NCBI GenBank assembly: GCA_021809755.1
Contig: JAJZJZ010000005.1
Coordinates: 1 to 51,746, forward strand
Direction: 5' to 3'
DNA: 51,746 bases
Source: Thermoplasmata archaeon
GTDB taxonomy: Archaea > Thermoplasmatota > Thermoplasmata > Thermoplasmatales > Thermoplasmataceae
Part shown: positions 43,968 through 51,589 of the stretch, one piece after another
Position numbering within the stretch: the first letter of the stretch is position 1
How the letters are laid out: every line of letters starts with the position of its first letter
Program-made: the position numbers and the translations under genes
The notes under the pieces: model-generated
Seen by the model: the letters and a program-made list of their open reading frames with translations, nothing else
The model's database searches: none
Told to the model about the DNA's origin: nothing

Positions 43968-44349
43968 AATATGCGGTCTTTGGTACTTTGAAAAAAACCA
44001 GCAGCGTTTCCAATCCATAAAACATGATAATGAAGAGTGCTCCCTCGTAATTTGTTAATAAACCATGCGTGATGACCACAATAAAAATATACAGAAAGAA
44101 CAGCAAAATGCAGAAAATACCACTAAATACAATATCATCAGCAGTGACCTTTTCAGCAATCGAGGTATCCTTCCAAAAGATTTTTTCAATGGGGAATGCA
44201 ATTCCAAGAAGAACAGTTAGGGGAGCAAATCCAATAAGCAGTATCATACCAAGAATGGTTGGGATAGAATTTAAAATCAGAGTGAAAATTAAGAGCCCTA
44301 TGAGAGTGTAAAAGAGATAAGATAGGGCTCTTTCAATAGGGGTTGTCAT
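43927..44349 (-). CDS. Multi-spanning membrane protein of the element
   Basis: About 140 residues with four hydrophobic segments (SYLFYTLIGLLIFTLIL, ILGMILLIGFAPLTVLLGIAF, VFSGIFCILLFFLYIFIVV, LFIIMFYGLETLLVFF). ATG 44349 is preceded by GGAG at spacing 9; the frame opens to 44379. Downstream of and overlapping the 44333-44650 gene. Unknown. Confidence 0.6.
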   Translation of the reverse strand: MTTPIERALSYLFYTLIGLLIFTLILNSIPTILGMILLIGFAPLTVLLGIAFPIEKIFWKDTSIAEKVTADDIVFSGIFCILLFFLYIFIVVITHGLLTNYEGALFIIMFYGLETLLVFFKVPKTAYFRIRGLFLRGDKI

Positions 44350-44650
44350 GTTCATCATCTCCTTTGGAATCATTTTCACTGGGATCTATTACCTTTTTGA
44401 AAAGTCCAGAAAGGCCTCTCCCTGATGAGATAGCTTTCACCTTCAGAAAAAAAATCAATAATATTACAGGAAATGCTCCTGCAGAACTCATCAGGATAGT
44501 TCCAACACCAATAGAATCAGAATGGTACATGATGGAAATTGTTCCCACCGTAACAGCAGTTGAAAATGCATCCACAAGTGTCGCCCCAATCAATGATTTC
44601 TTGAGGGTGGACTTGGGTAAGACATGAAAAATACTGTTATATTTATTCAT
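44333..44650 (-). CDS. Two-helix membrane protein of the element
   Basis: 105 residues: LIGATLVDAFSTAVTVGTISIMY and ILMSSAGAFPVILLIFFL, then a charged C-terminal tail (ENDSKGDDEHDN). The start codon at 44650 overlaps the stop of the RHH gene (ATGA). Unknown. Confidence 0.6.
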   Translation of the reverse strand: MNKYNSIFHVLPKSTLKKSLIGATLVDAFSTAVTVGTISIMYHSDSIGVGTILMSSAGAFPVILLIFFLKVKAISSGRGLSGLFKKVIDPSENDSKGDDEHDNPY

Positions 44651-44665
44651 GCCTGAACCCCCACA
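44646..44665 (+). repeat. 20-base direct repeat, copy 1 (RHH gene 3' end)
   Basis: TTCATGCCTGAACCCCCACA, identical to 45094-45113. It codes for the end VGVQA plus stop and the ATGA junction with the next gene. Confidence 0.85.
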
Positions 44666-44814
44666 TCTGACAACAATTTCCTTAAAACCTCGTTGAATGA
44701 TACTTGTTTTCTGTCACTCCTTTCCATTGCTATTTTCCTCTCGAAAAGCTGGTCATAGACTTCCGGTTGCACTCTAATTTGCATTGACTTTACACCTGTC
44801 GATTGTGTCGACAT
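44647..44814 (-). CDS. Ribbon-helix-helix regulator (A)
   Basis: 55 residues. The beta strand is VKSMQIRVQPEVY, followed by helix DQLFERKIAM and helix SFNEVLRKLLSDVG, the RHH layout. ATG 44814. The stop overlaps the following membrane gene. Divergent from RHH B with a 36-base gap that holds an inverted repeat, so probably autoregulated. Confidence 0.75.
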   Translation of the reverse strand: MSTQSTGVKSMQIRVQPEVYDQLFERKIAMERSDRKQVSFNEVLRKLLSDVGVQA

Positions 44815-44846
44815 ACCTAATCACTCTCCGTTAATAAATATGTCGA
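44808..44846. promoter_or_regulatory. Inverted repeat between RHH A and B
   Basis: TCGACATA (44808-44815) and TATGTCGA (44839-44846) with a 23-base spacer; a further TGTCGA lies at about 44798. Likely operator of the divergent pair. Confidence 0.45.
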
Positions 44847-44850
44847 TAGC

Positions 44851-45063
44851 ATGGACACAGTCTTTAAATGTGACAAGAAATTACTTGTTCCATTGCCAGG
44901 CAAGAAGGGTGACCCCCAATCTAAATTTCCGCAGGTTCGAGTTGATAGGGAAACATACGAGAGGCTAAGGAAGCTAAGATTCAAACTAGAACTTGAATCG
45001 ATGGATGAGGTCATTGCATGGCTGTTAAAACGTGAAACCGAGAATGGCAAGGATAAATCCTGA
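44851..45063 (+). CDS. Ribbon-helix-helix protein (B)
   Basis: 70 residues. A flexible N-terminus (DTVFKCDKKLLVPLPGKKGD) precedes the strand PQVRVDRETYERLRKL and helices LELESMDEVIAWLLKR. Strand-helix-helix is the RHH fold. The opposite-strand frame 44817-45098 is a shadow of this gene. Confidence 0.7.
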   Translation: MDTVFKCDKKLLVPLPGKKGDPQSKFPQVRVDRETYERLRKLRFKLELESMDEVIAWLLKRETENGKDKS

Positions 45064-45093
45064 TCCTCATTAATCTCTTGCATATCTTTTTCG

Positions 45094-45113
45094 TTCATGC
45101 CTGAACCCCCACA
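45094..45113 (+). repeat. 20-base direct repeat, copy 2 (RHH gene 3' end)
   Basis: Same 20 bases as 44646-44665, again at the VGVQA-stop end of an RHH gene. Suggests that part of one RHH gene was duplicated. Confidence 0.85.
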
Positions 45114-45265
45114 CTATTTTCCTCATGCTCTCTAAAGTAAACAATGAGCCTCTGCACGACCTTATAACTTGGCTCTTCCTGTAAAATCTTCAATGAATTG
45201 ATTTCCTCGAGTATTTCTTTGGGAATCCTCATTGATGACATTTCGGAATACGTGAAAGTATTCAT
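45095..45265 (-). CDS. Ribbon-helix-helix regulator (C)
   Basis: About 56 residues: SSMRIPKEILEEINSLKIL then PSYKVVQRLIVYFREH, an RHH strand and two helices, ending VGVQA like A. ATG 45265 is preceded by a TATA box at 45288-45297 about 27 bases away, so probably leaderless. Divergent from RHH D. Confidence 0.7.
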   Translation of the reverse strand: MNTFTYSEMSSMRIPKEILEEINSLKILQEEPSYKVVQRLIVYFREHEENSVGVQA

Positions 45266-45287
45266 ACATATGCAAACATATACCAAT

Positions 45288-45297
45288 ACTTAAACGT
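45288..45297. promoter_or_regulatory. Shared TATA box for divergent RHH C and D
   Basis: ACTTAAACGT reads as a TATA-like element in both directions and lies 25-27 bases from ATG 45317 on the plus and ATG 45265 on the minus strand. Both transcripts would be leaderless. Confidence 0.45.
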
Positions 45298-45316
45298 TAC
45301 CTACGTATTCTAAAGT

Positions 45317-45490
45317 ATGCCTCCCAAGACTAAAGGTAGACAGGTGAACATATTTTTTCCAGAAGGTCTCTATGACGACATGGCTGAGGTTATGGAGAAA
45401 GCTAATACGTGGATGAATGTCCAAGAATTCGTGCGAGATGCTGTAAAGGAAAAAATAGATCGTTGGCACAGGGAGCATGCTGTGGGGTGA
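45317..45490 (+). CDS. Ribbon-helix-helix regulator (D)
   Basis: 57 residues: KGRQVNIFFPEGLYDDMAEVM then WMNVQEFVRDAVKEKIDRW, CopG/NikR-like strand and two helices. Its stop GGGGTGA doubles as the ribosome site of the following gene at 45497, six bases later, so it is in an operon with it and the membrane genes behind. Confidence 0.75.
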   Translation: MPPKTKGRQVNIFFPEGLYDDMAEVMEKANTWMNVQEFVRDAVKEKIDRWHREHAVG

Positions 45491-45496
45491 AAATAT

Positions 45497-46462
45497 ATGT
45501 CTAAAATCGTTTTGATCGGATATACAATAAGAATAAAAGAAAAAAGAAGGCCTAACTATAAAAGTTTAAGAAATTTCGATGGGAATTCAGCAGATTTTGG
45601 TGTATTCTTATACGACTTTTTAAAGAGCAAGAGTGGTAATCAGAATATTGAAGAAATCGGAGATCAGAAAACAATATTTTATGGTGACTTGGGTTATCAC
45701 AATAATGATAAGAAATACATAAAGTGCAAGGCATATGTAGGGGCTTTTGGAAATGCATACGATATTATAAATTTTAGAACTAAGAATATTGATTTTATTA
45801 TGCAAAACGAGGATAGCTATGCTTTTCCGCTGAATTTCATTGCGTACATCCCAGACCTCAATTCCAAATATCCCGATATAGGAATATTGGTATTTGAAAA
45901 GTATAAAAACCACGGCGGAAAGGGTCTATTTGATAATCAGTTAAAATACTATTTTTCAAAGAAATACAATCATTTAACGCTTCAAATTGAGCCTATTGTT
46001 CCAGAGGAACTAATAAAATACTTGGAGAAAGGTAAGATAACATCTACGGTGATTAGTAGCTTGAAAATTCCAGACGATCTTTCTGATTCTTATAGCCGTG
46101 GTACAGAATCGAAAAAGAAAGCAAAGGTCGAACTTACTATAAAAAACTTGGATTTAAATTCTGATAAGAGAAGTCTCATAGTCAACATGTTAAGAGATAG
46201 AAAACATGTGAAATTATCAAATCTCCTAACAGGCTATCTGATAGAACCGGATGAAGTAAAGTTTAGCCTGGAGTATGAGGATCACATAAAGAACATTGTT
46301 CTGAAAGAGGAGGGAGAGATTATGACCCCAGGCATTGATGTAACACAACAAGTGGGGCCAATTTTGAAAAGAACAGGTTTCCCTGAGGATGCAAAGCTGT
46401 ATCTTGCAGAATATACCTATATAGACGATATTAAGGAAAGTCTTAATAAAGACACGTCATAA
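45497..46462 (+). CDS. Unknown element protein, perhaps DUF4747-like
   Basis: 321 residues, mixed alpha/beta. A stretch around 90-190 (FPLNFIAYIPDLN, ILVFEKY, LKYYFSKKYN, LTLQIEPIVPEELIKYL, SLKIPDDLSDSY) has the strand-helix-strand order of DUF4747-type proteins of phage defence loci, but the likeness is by eye and weak. No catalytic motif seen. GGGGTGA precedes ATG 45497. Operon: RHH D, this gene, and two membrane-protein genes. If the comparison holds, a sensor with membrane effectors is possible. Confidence 0.6.
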   Translation: MSKIVLIGYTIRIKEKRRPNYKSLRNFDGNSADFGVFLYDFLKSKSGNQNIEEIGDQKTIFYGDLGYHNNDKKYIKCKAYVGAFGNAYDIINFRTKNIDFIMQNEDSYAFPLNFIAYIPDLNSKYPDIGILVFEKYKNHGGKGLFDNQLKYYFSKKYNHLTLQIEPIVPEELIKYLEKGKITSTVISSLKIPDDLSDSYSRGTESKKKAKVELTIKNLDLNSDKRSLIVNMLRDRKHVKLSNLLTGYLIEPDEVKFSLEYEDHIKNIVLKEEGEIMTPGIDVTQQVGPILKRTGFPEDAKLYLAEYTYIDDIKESLNKDTS

Positions 46463-46476
46463 GTGATACAAATAAC

Positions 46477-46980
46477 ATGAGTTCCAAATTTTCCGTTAAC
46501 AGAATTGTAAGTGACCACATAAGTACACTTCGCATTAATGGTACTGATAACAGGGACTGGAGTGCAATTTTTACAAATTTTATTTTGCCTCTTATAGTGG
46601 CTATTTTGTTCATTTATTATGGAATAATTATTGTTTCAAGAGAATTTACGGTCATATTAACGGCATTTTCTGTTTTTGCAGCATTACTTCTCAATTTAAT
46701 GATATTGGTTTTTAGCATTGTAAACCGGGAAAAAGAGAAGGATGAAGAAAAAAGAGATATAATGAAGATTCAATTATTAAAGGAAACCTATGAAAACATA
46801 CAGTTCACAGTCCTTACATCTGTCATAATTATTGTTGTGATTTTATTCATGCTATTTATACCATTTAATACATATTTAGCCCTAATCTTATCATTTGTGG
46901 TATATTATCTAGTCTTTGTATTCATAGTCACATTGTTTATGGTGCTAAAGAGAACGCATTCAATTATGTCAAAGGAATAA
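46477..46980 (+). CDS. Four-helix membrane protein of the element
   Basis: 167 residues with four membrane helices as two pairs (FILPLIVAILFIYYGI, ILTAFSVFAALLLNLMILV; VLTSVIIIVVILFMLFI, LALILSFVVYYLVFVFIV) separated by a charged loop (NREKEKDEEKRDIMK). 14 bases after the 321-residue gene, same strand, so same operon. Unknown. Confidence 0.7.
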   Translation: MSSKFSVNRIVSDHISTLRINGTDNRDWSAIFTNFILPLIVAILFIYYGIIIVSREFTVILTAFSVFAALLLNLMILVFSIVNREKEKDEEKRDIMKIQLLKETYENIQFTVLTSVIIIVVILFMLFIPFNTYLALILSFVVYYLVFVFIVTLFMVLKRTHSIMSKE

Positions 46981-47076
46981 AGTTTAGAGACATTCAGTAA
47001 TGGAAAGGGGAGCATAAGGCAGAATAATTATAGGGGAAATTGTTTCCTATAAATATAAAGTAGAGTTGTGGAATAG

Positions 47077-47661
47077 TTGGTATTATCTTTTAATGGTATT
47101 TCTGAGTTCATCGACACGATCATCCATAAAATAAATAAAAGATCTATCAAAGATTTTAATACCTATGTCTTAGGTGTACAAAAAAAAGCCAACGAGATGA
47201 TCGCTAAGGGTTCTGTCAAAATCGCAACGATTGGTTTGAATAATCTAATGTTAAAGTTTAAATCGAAAGGAATAGACCCTATTTCTGGGTCGGTCTCTTC
47301 AGACACTTTCAATGAAATAATGGGCGAAGCCGTTCCTGACACAATCTATTCAGCAAGAGAAATTACAGGTTTTGTAACAGACGTCACCGTATTTGTCAAG
47401 GAAGAATGCAAGGTTATTGATGATGAAATGTTTGTTTCTCCACTCTTTTCTAGGCTTATTATTCTTATTTTGGTTGCGTTCATTGTAGGTCTTCTTCCAT
47501 GGGGACCCCAATATATCTACAAAATTATCGGCTTATTGGCGATATTAATCATAATCCAGAACTTGTTCGCTTATATCCCAACCTATTTGGATAATGCTAA
47601 GCACGCTATATCAAAAAAGGAAGCCGATTTTGAGGAAGAATATAAAAGATTATTTCCTTAA
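47077..47661 (+). CDS. Membrane-anchored protein of the element
   Basis: 194 residues. About 125 soluble, helical residues are followed by two adjacent membrane helices (SRLIILILVAFIVGLLPW, IYKIIGLLAILIIIQNL). The start is TTG 47077; a TATA-like ATAAATATAAAG (about 47048-47060) lies 25 bases upstream, giving a leaderless start. Unknown. Confidence 0.6.
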   Translation: MVLSFNGISEFIDTIIHKINKRSIKDFNTYVLGVQKKANEMIAKGSVKIATIGLNNLMLKFKSKGIDPISGSVSSDTFNEIMGEAVPDTIYSAREITGFVTDVTVFVKEECKVIDDEMFVSPLFSRLIILILVAFIVGLLPWGPQYIYKIIGLLAILIIIQNLFAYIPTYLDNAKHAISKKEADFEEEYKRLFP

Positions 47662-47671
47662 AAATAAAGCA

Positions 47672-48124
47672 CTAACTTAATACTTCATCCTTGATCAGTG
47701 AATTTTTGGTTGTTTCAGGATAAGTAAGGTAGGTATAAACAAGAAGAGAAGAAAGAGGTTCATGACCCCATCTTTTAACGATATCATCTAACTTTTCCCT
47801 ATCATCCTTGTTCATTTCTTCATACGCTTTCATTGCTCTTAATTTCCCCTTTTCCGTGATGCTGATTATTTTTGCATTACCATATTGAGTGGTTATCATC
47901 TTTGTTTGTGCTATCTCTACCAAGCTTTTTCGTTCTAATTCTTCAACTATATCATATATTTTTGAAGAAAAGGGACCATACTTGTAAGGAACAAAATCAA
48001 GGTTCAAGGTAATATTCGCTTCCTTTTCAAGAAGGAATGTCAGCTTTTGTAGTTTAGTGTAGTTAATTGGTGTGTTGACCTTATAGAGCAAAGCCAATAT
48101 TATGTCTTCATTTTTCGCTTCCAT
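47672..48124 (-). CDS. YwgA/Panacea-like winged-helix protein
   Basis: 150 residues: ILALLYKVNTPINYTKLQKLTFLLEKEANI then FVPYKYGPFSSKIYDIVEELERKSLV, which has the KLQKLTFL and YKYGPFSxxIY signatures of the YwgA/GepA (DUF4065, Panacea) group found as regulators or as antitoxins. The convergent gene at 47077 is on the other strand. It is divergent from the coiled-coil gene at 48313. Confidence 0.65.
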   Translation of the reverse strand: MEAKNEDIILALLYKVNTPINYTKLQKLTFLLEKEANITLNLDFVPYKYGPFSSKIYDIVEELERKSLVEIAQTKMITTQYGNAKIISITEKGKLRAMKAYEEMNKDDREKLDDIVKRWGHEPLSSLLVYTYLTYPETTKNSLIKDEVLS

Positions 48125-48312
48125 TTTACCACTCTCCTGTCAGACAAACTAATATGTTTGAACTGCTATATAAATGTTCCAATTGGGAATACATGACTAT
48201 CACTCATAAAAGCGATTCGGTTATGTTTTTCATAACGTTTATATTACACTTGGATCACATTTATATGGAAGAAGGAAATCAATTTACAAAAATCCAATTA
48301 AGAGGAAATAAA

Positions 48313-48786
48313 ATGAATGACATAGAAAGTTCTACTAGTTTCAAAAACAAGATAAAAAGGTTACTTGAATTAAAGAAAAAGGAAGAGGATTCACGCATTC
48401 AATTTGTAAATGCGTTGAATGAGAATCAAAATGGTTTGCGAGAAGAAATTAATCAAAACCACAGTGCTTTTAATTTTATAACACTAGAATTTATTCAAAA
48501 TCAAATTTATACTAATGCCTTAACGGAAGCAAAATTAGATTTGTTTATAGAACACTTTAGCAAATTTTTGGGTTTAGCCTCGGAATTGATCATCGATAAC
48601 CAAAAACGTATAAATGTACTCGAAAAGAATGAAGAACTCATAAAGCACATTTCATCGAATGTAGACCTTCTAAACGGAGTAGTAGCAGATGTTCATGAAA
48701 TGGTAAATGGCTTTGCAGAGGATTCTAAGAATCAGGGTCAATTTCTAGAAGAGTTAAAGAAATACTTTCATCAAATAGATCCTTAG
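48313..48786 (+). CDS. Coiled-coil protein, unknown
   Basis: 157 residues, helical. KNKIKRLLELKKKEEDSRIQFVNALNENQNG starts a coiled coil that runs with breaks to the end (LDLFIEHFSKFLGLASELI, VVADVHEMVNGFAED). ATG 48313 follows GAGGA; ATG 48265, with a TATA-like GTTTATATTA (about 48237-48246) 23 bases upstream, is another possible leaderless start. Located between the YwgA-like gene and the TcmP gene. Confidence 0.55.
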   Translation: MNDIESSTSFKNKIKRLLELKKKEEDSRIQFVNALNENQNGLREEINQNHSAFNFITLEFIQNQIYTNALTEAKLDLFIEHFSKFLGLASELIIDNQKRINVLEKNEELIKHISSNVDLLNGVVADVHEMVNGFAEDSKNQGQFLEELKKYFHQIDP

Positions 48787-48859
48787 GGATGATAAAGTTC
48801 GATATAAGACTCTTATGAACTATAAAATTTATATTCAATAAAAACAGACGCCAATAAAG

Positions 48860-49816
48860 GTGGTGGAAACTATACCTAAGGAAAAGAAAACAGGCTATGA
48901 AAAACTGTATGACCAAATAAAAATTATTGCAGATAAAGCTAGACACGACATTTTAGATACCTTAGAACATAATTCCCTGGGTGCCTCGAACATAGACAAT
49001 GAATATGGAGCTCATACCCTTTTAAAGTTGTCTTACCTAAACTACTATTTAGGTATATTTACCAGAATCGCGATAAGCCATAAGAAAAAAGGAGGTTTCA
49101 GCAAAGTCGTATTCATAGATGCGTTCGGAGGAAGTGGTCTTGTCGGCATCAAAAATACTAAATACACTGTTTTGGGCTCATCTTTATTGGCGGCATTAAA
49201 TGGAGGTTTTGACAAGATAATCTCCTTTGAAGTAGATAAGGAAAGAGCTAATATTTTATCAAAGAGGTTAAACCTAATACTCCCTGAAAAGTGCCAAGTT
49301 ATTAATGGAGATGTAAATGAAGAAATAGGAAGGATTGTAGACAATGAGATCACATCTAAAACAATAGTCTTGTTTTTTGTGGATCCGGAGGGTATGGAAC
49401 CGCAATTTTCCAAGCTAAGAAAATTAATAGATAAAACACAATATGTGGACATTCTTATGAATTACACTTGGGGAGTTTACCGTCTTCAGGGGAGAATTGA
49501 GAAGAACTTTTCAATGCCTGATATAAATAGAATGCAGTCTTTTTTGGACGGATATAAATTAGGAGGCACTCCTGATGAAGCCCTTTTGGAAATGTTTGAA
49601 ACTAAATTCGGAAAACCTTTTGGAGATAACGTTCCAATAAAAAGCAAGGGAGAAAAAACAGAATACTCCATGGTTCTAAGGATTAGAAGAACTCAAGGAG
49701 GAACAAAATTTATTGACCCAATGAAAGAGTTTGGTAAAATTATTGGTTCTTATAGTGGAGAAGATTGCAACAACATATTGAGAACAATCAAAGGAGACCA
49801 GCAATCTATTTTGTAA
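48860..49816 (+). CDS. tcmP: Three-Cys-motif partner protein TcmP-like
   Basis: 318 residues. ISHKKKGGFSKVVFIDAFGGSGLVG, LGSSLLAALNGGFDKIISFEVDKERANIL, INGDVN and VLFFVDPEGMEPQFSKL follow the TcmP/TIGR04474 layout, a Rossmann methyltransferase-like fold whose members occur next to a protein with a three-Cys radical SAM motif. The start is GTG 48860 with a TATA-like box about 25 bases upstream. Its end overlaps the opposing radical SAM gene by 11 bases, so the presumed partner is convergent. Function of the pair is unknown. Confidence 0.75.
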   Translation: MVETIPKEKKTGYEKLYDQIKIIADKARHDILDTLEHNSLGASNIDNEYGAHTLLKLSYLNYYLGIFTRIAISHKKKGGFSKVVFIDAFGGSGLVGIKNTKYTVLGSSLLAALNGGFDKIISFEVDKERANILSKRLNLILPEKCQVINGDVNEEIGRIVDNEITSKTIVLFFVDPEGMEPQFSKLRKLIDKTQYVDILMNYTWGVYRLQGRIEKNFSMPDINRMQSFLDGYKLGGTPDEALLEMFETKFGKPFGDNVPIKSKGEKTEYSMVLRIRRTQGGTKFIDPMKEFGKIIGSYSGEDCNNILRTIKGDQQSIL

Positions 49817-50852
49817 AAGCCCCTTTATGCTCTCTCCACCATCTCCCTTTCATACCGTATTTTAAGAGAGTTGAATGAAATCTCTTTTCCATTGCCTCGT
49901 CAAAGTTACCCAAGACTAGAGGTTCCTGTAGTGCTATTTCGAGTTCCTTGATATTTGAACCCCTTGTATGAAGCGATTCACCATAAATAAAATCAGGTTT
50001 GAATTCAGATATCAGCCTTACTATTTCTTCAACATCATTAGATGGAAATGGCCTTATTTTAATAGGCGGCATTACCGGAGCTATAATTATCCCTGCTTTC
50101 AGTCCAAGCCTCTTTGCTTCCCTAATTATCTCTATTCTGGCTTCTGGTCCTGCAACTCTTGGTTCCATTAATCTCGAAAGGTCACGATTCATTGTTGCTA
50201 CGGATACCTGAATCCTTACTTGATCCTTGTACTTGGAATAAATATCGAAATCTTTCTTTACCAGCGGTGATCTTGTCTGAACACAAAGCTTAACCCCATT
50301 TTCCAGAGCTGCCGTAATTATTCTTCTTGTGATCGGTGCCAGCTGAGGAAGATATGCATCGTGTGTTGAAGACATCATTACCTCTATGCCTTCCCATTTC
50401 TTCCAGTTGGTTTTTTCAATTGCTTCATTAATATTCTCAGGTGTATAGAAGTAATTACCCCACGCCCTGTTCACAAGGTTGCCAGCTCTCTTGACTCCAT
50501 ATCTTTTGTTTATGCTGTCAACATAGCAGAATCTGCAGGCATGTGTGCATCCAACAGCGAAATTAAGCGACCAGCCGTCAGACAGCTCCTTTCCTACTCC
50601 TCCTTTTTCAACCCATGTGAGCTTTGAAGGTTTGATTAGCGGAGGGTTGATTCTATATGTTCCAAAGGCAACCTTTCTCATATCTGGGTCAAAGAAATAG
50701 TCATCAATACTTTCATATTCAGCTTTGATTTTTTCTATTTTTTGTCTTCTTATGGTTTCCCATGCTTTCAAAGCTGCCATTCTATTCTTTTCTTTAACCG
50801 GGTCCATCATTTCAGTTTTATTCATGTCCGTTATTGTCATATATATGTCCAC
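49806..50852 (-). CDS. SPL-type radical SAM protein
   Basis: 348 residues. FAVGCTHACRFCYVDS contains the CxxxCxxC cluster motif of radical SAM enzymes; earlier YFFDPDMRKVAFGTYRINPPLI and later MMSSTHDAYLP, CVQTRSPLVKKDFDIY, VSVATMNRDLSRLMEPRVAGPEARIEII match the spore photoproduct lyase-like Rv2578c/COG1533 family. It cleaves SAM to make a 5'-deoxyadenosyl radical; substrate unknown. Upstream are small genes (50879-51180), probably the same transcript. Confidence 0.88.
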   Translation of the reverse strand: MDIYMTITDMNKTEMMDPVKEKNRMAALKAWETIRRQKIEKIKAEYESIDDYFFDPDMRKVAFGTYRINPPLIKPSKLTWVEKGGVGKELSDGWSLNFAVGCTHACRFCYVDSINKRYGVKRAGNLVNRAWGNYFYTPENINEAIEKTNWKKWEGIEVMMSSTHDAYLPQLAPITRRIITAALENGVKLCVQTRSPLVKKDFDIYSKYKDQVRIQVSVATMNRDLSRLMEPRVAGPEARIEIIREAKRLGLKAGIIIAPVMPPIKIRPFPSNDVEEIVRLISEFKPDFIYGESLHTRGSNIKELEIALQEPLVLGNFDEAMEKRFHSTLLKYGMKGRWWREHKGAFTK

Positions 50853-50878
50853 AAGTCCTTTTATATTTTCTGTTTTTA

Positions 50879-51043
50879 TTAGAGGTCTCCCATTGTCTCT
50901 TCCAATTTCTGCATGGCCTTCTCCTCCATTTGGTAGGCAAAGTTCTTAGCTTCCTCCAATGATTTGGCATTCTTTATCTTCCTTGCAAGTCTCAGGCTGC
51001 TTTTGATATATCCATTGAGGAATTCCAGGTCAAACTTATTCAT
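50879..51043 (-). CDS. 54-residue helical protein
   Basis: MNKFDLEFLNGYIKSSLRLARK then NAKSLEEAKNFAYQMEEKAMQKLEE, one or two amphipathic helices. GGAAGGAA lies before ATG 51043. It is 26 bases upstream of the radical SAM gene on the same strand, so likely in its operon. No family recognised. Confidence 0.6.
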   Translation of the reverse strand: MNKFDLEFLNGYIKSSLRLARKIKNAKSLEEAKNFAYQMEEKAMQKLEETMGDL

Positions 51044-51180
51044 AATTTCATTCCTTCCTTTCCGTTAGATCTGTCAGATGCGCATGGCTGCTTTTCGATG
51101 CTGCAGGAGTTAATTTGTTCTGTTCTATGTTGCTTCCGCTTTCTTTCATTTGTATATTTCAGATTGTTTACTTTTGTCAT
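51040..51180 (-). CDS. Possible 46-residue basic protein
   Basis: Frame MTKVNNLKYTNERKRKQHRT continues to GKEGMKL; its TGA overlaps ATG 51043 as ATGA. A second frame (51048-51149) in another phase also fits, so at most one is real. A TATA-like TTTAGAAATAAAA lies 25-30 bases upstream of ATG 51180. Low confidence. Confidence 0.3.
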   Translation of the reverse strand: MTKVNNLKYTNERKRKQHRTEQINSCSIEKQPCASDRSNGKEGMKL

Positions 51181-51313
51181 AAGTCTGTTGATTCTGTTTT
51201 ATTTCTAAATTTTTCTATACTCAAAAAAAATGAGAAAATGAGAGGGAATACGCAATTCTCTATTAATCTATAAATGAAATTAACAGAAATTATGGAAATG
51301 AATGTACTTGCAA
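51181..51313. other. Intergenic region
   Basis: AT-rich sequence with the promoter of the radical SAM operon (51200-51215). No gene seen. Confidence 0.35.
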
Positions 51314-51544
51314 TTACAAAGAGTTCCAATATTGATTGGTACTCGTTACAAGTCCATCGTCCGTAATGTTCATACTAACAGCTCTACCATGTCCTAAAGC
51401 CTCAAATTCTACTTGTACATACCACGTCTTTGTCCTTGCATCTTGTTGTGAAAATTTAAGTATTACATTCTTTGCGTCTTGACCATAGAGCGTTTTTACT
51501 GTTTTATCGACGATTGGCTTCAACTCATTAGCATCTTTGATCAT
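51314..51544 (-). CDS. Small protein, unknown
   Basis: 76 residues with a helix (DANELKPIVDKTVKTLYG) then beta strands (KNVILKFSQQD, KTWYVQVEFEAL, RAVSMNITDDGLVTS). The helix-strand pattern resembles PepSY-like small domains, without a clear match. Stands alone. Confidence 0.5.
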   Translation of the reverse strand: MIKDANELKPIVDKTVKTLYGQDAKNVILKFSQQDARTKTWYVQVEFEALGHGRAVSMNITDDGLVTSTNQYWNSL

Positions 51545-51589
51545 AAAGAAGCATGAGTTGTGTGCTAATAAGAGTTGTGAATTAAAATT

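Larger units (their letters stand above)
41922..49816. mobile_element. Integrated plasmid- or virus-like element at tRNA-Ser
   Basis: Tyrosine recombinase 41922-42875 ends within the tRNA 3' half, the usual place of archaeal insertion. Behind it are small overlapping genes, small membrane proteins, four RHH proteins and genes without recognisable families, unlike the rest of the chromosome. The right end is uncertain: I could not find a second copy of the tRNA 3' sequence (GGGTTCGAATCCC) up to 51746, so it may lie further on or be lost. The end at 49816 is only the last clearly accessory gene. Confidence 0.5.

Noticed and set aside
44817-45098. Minus-strand frame of 93 residues starting with an ATGA junction
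   Set aside because: It is antisense to RHH B, Ser-rich, and has no fold features; only its first codons belong to the duplicated RHH end.
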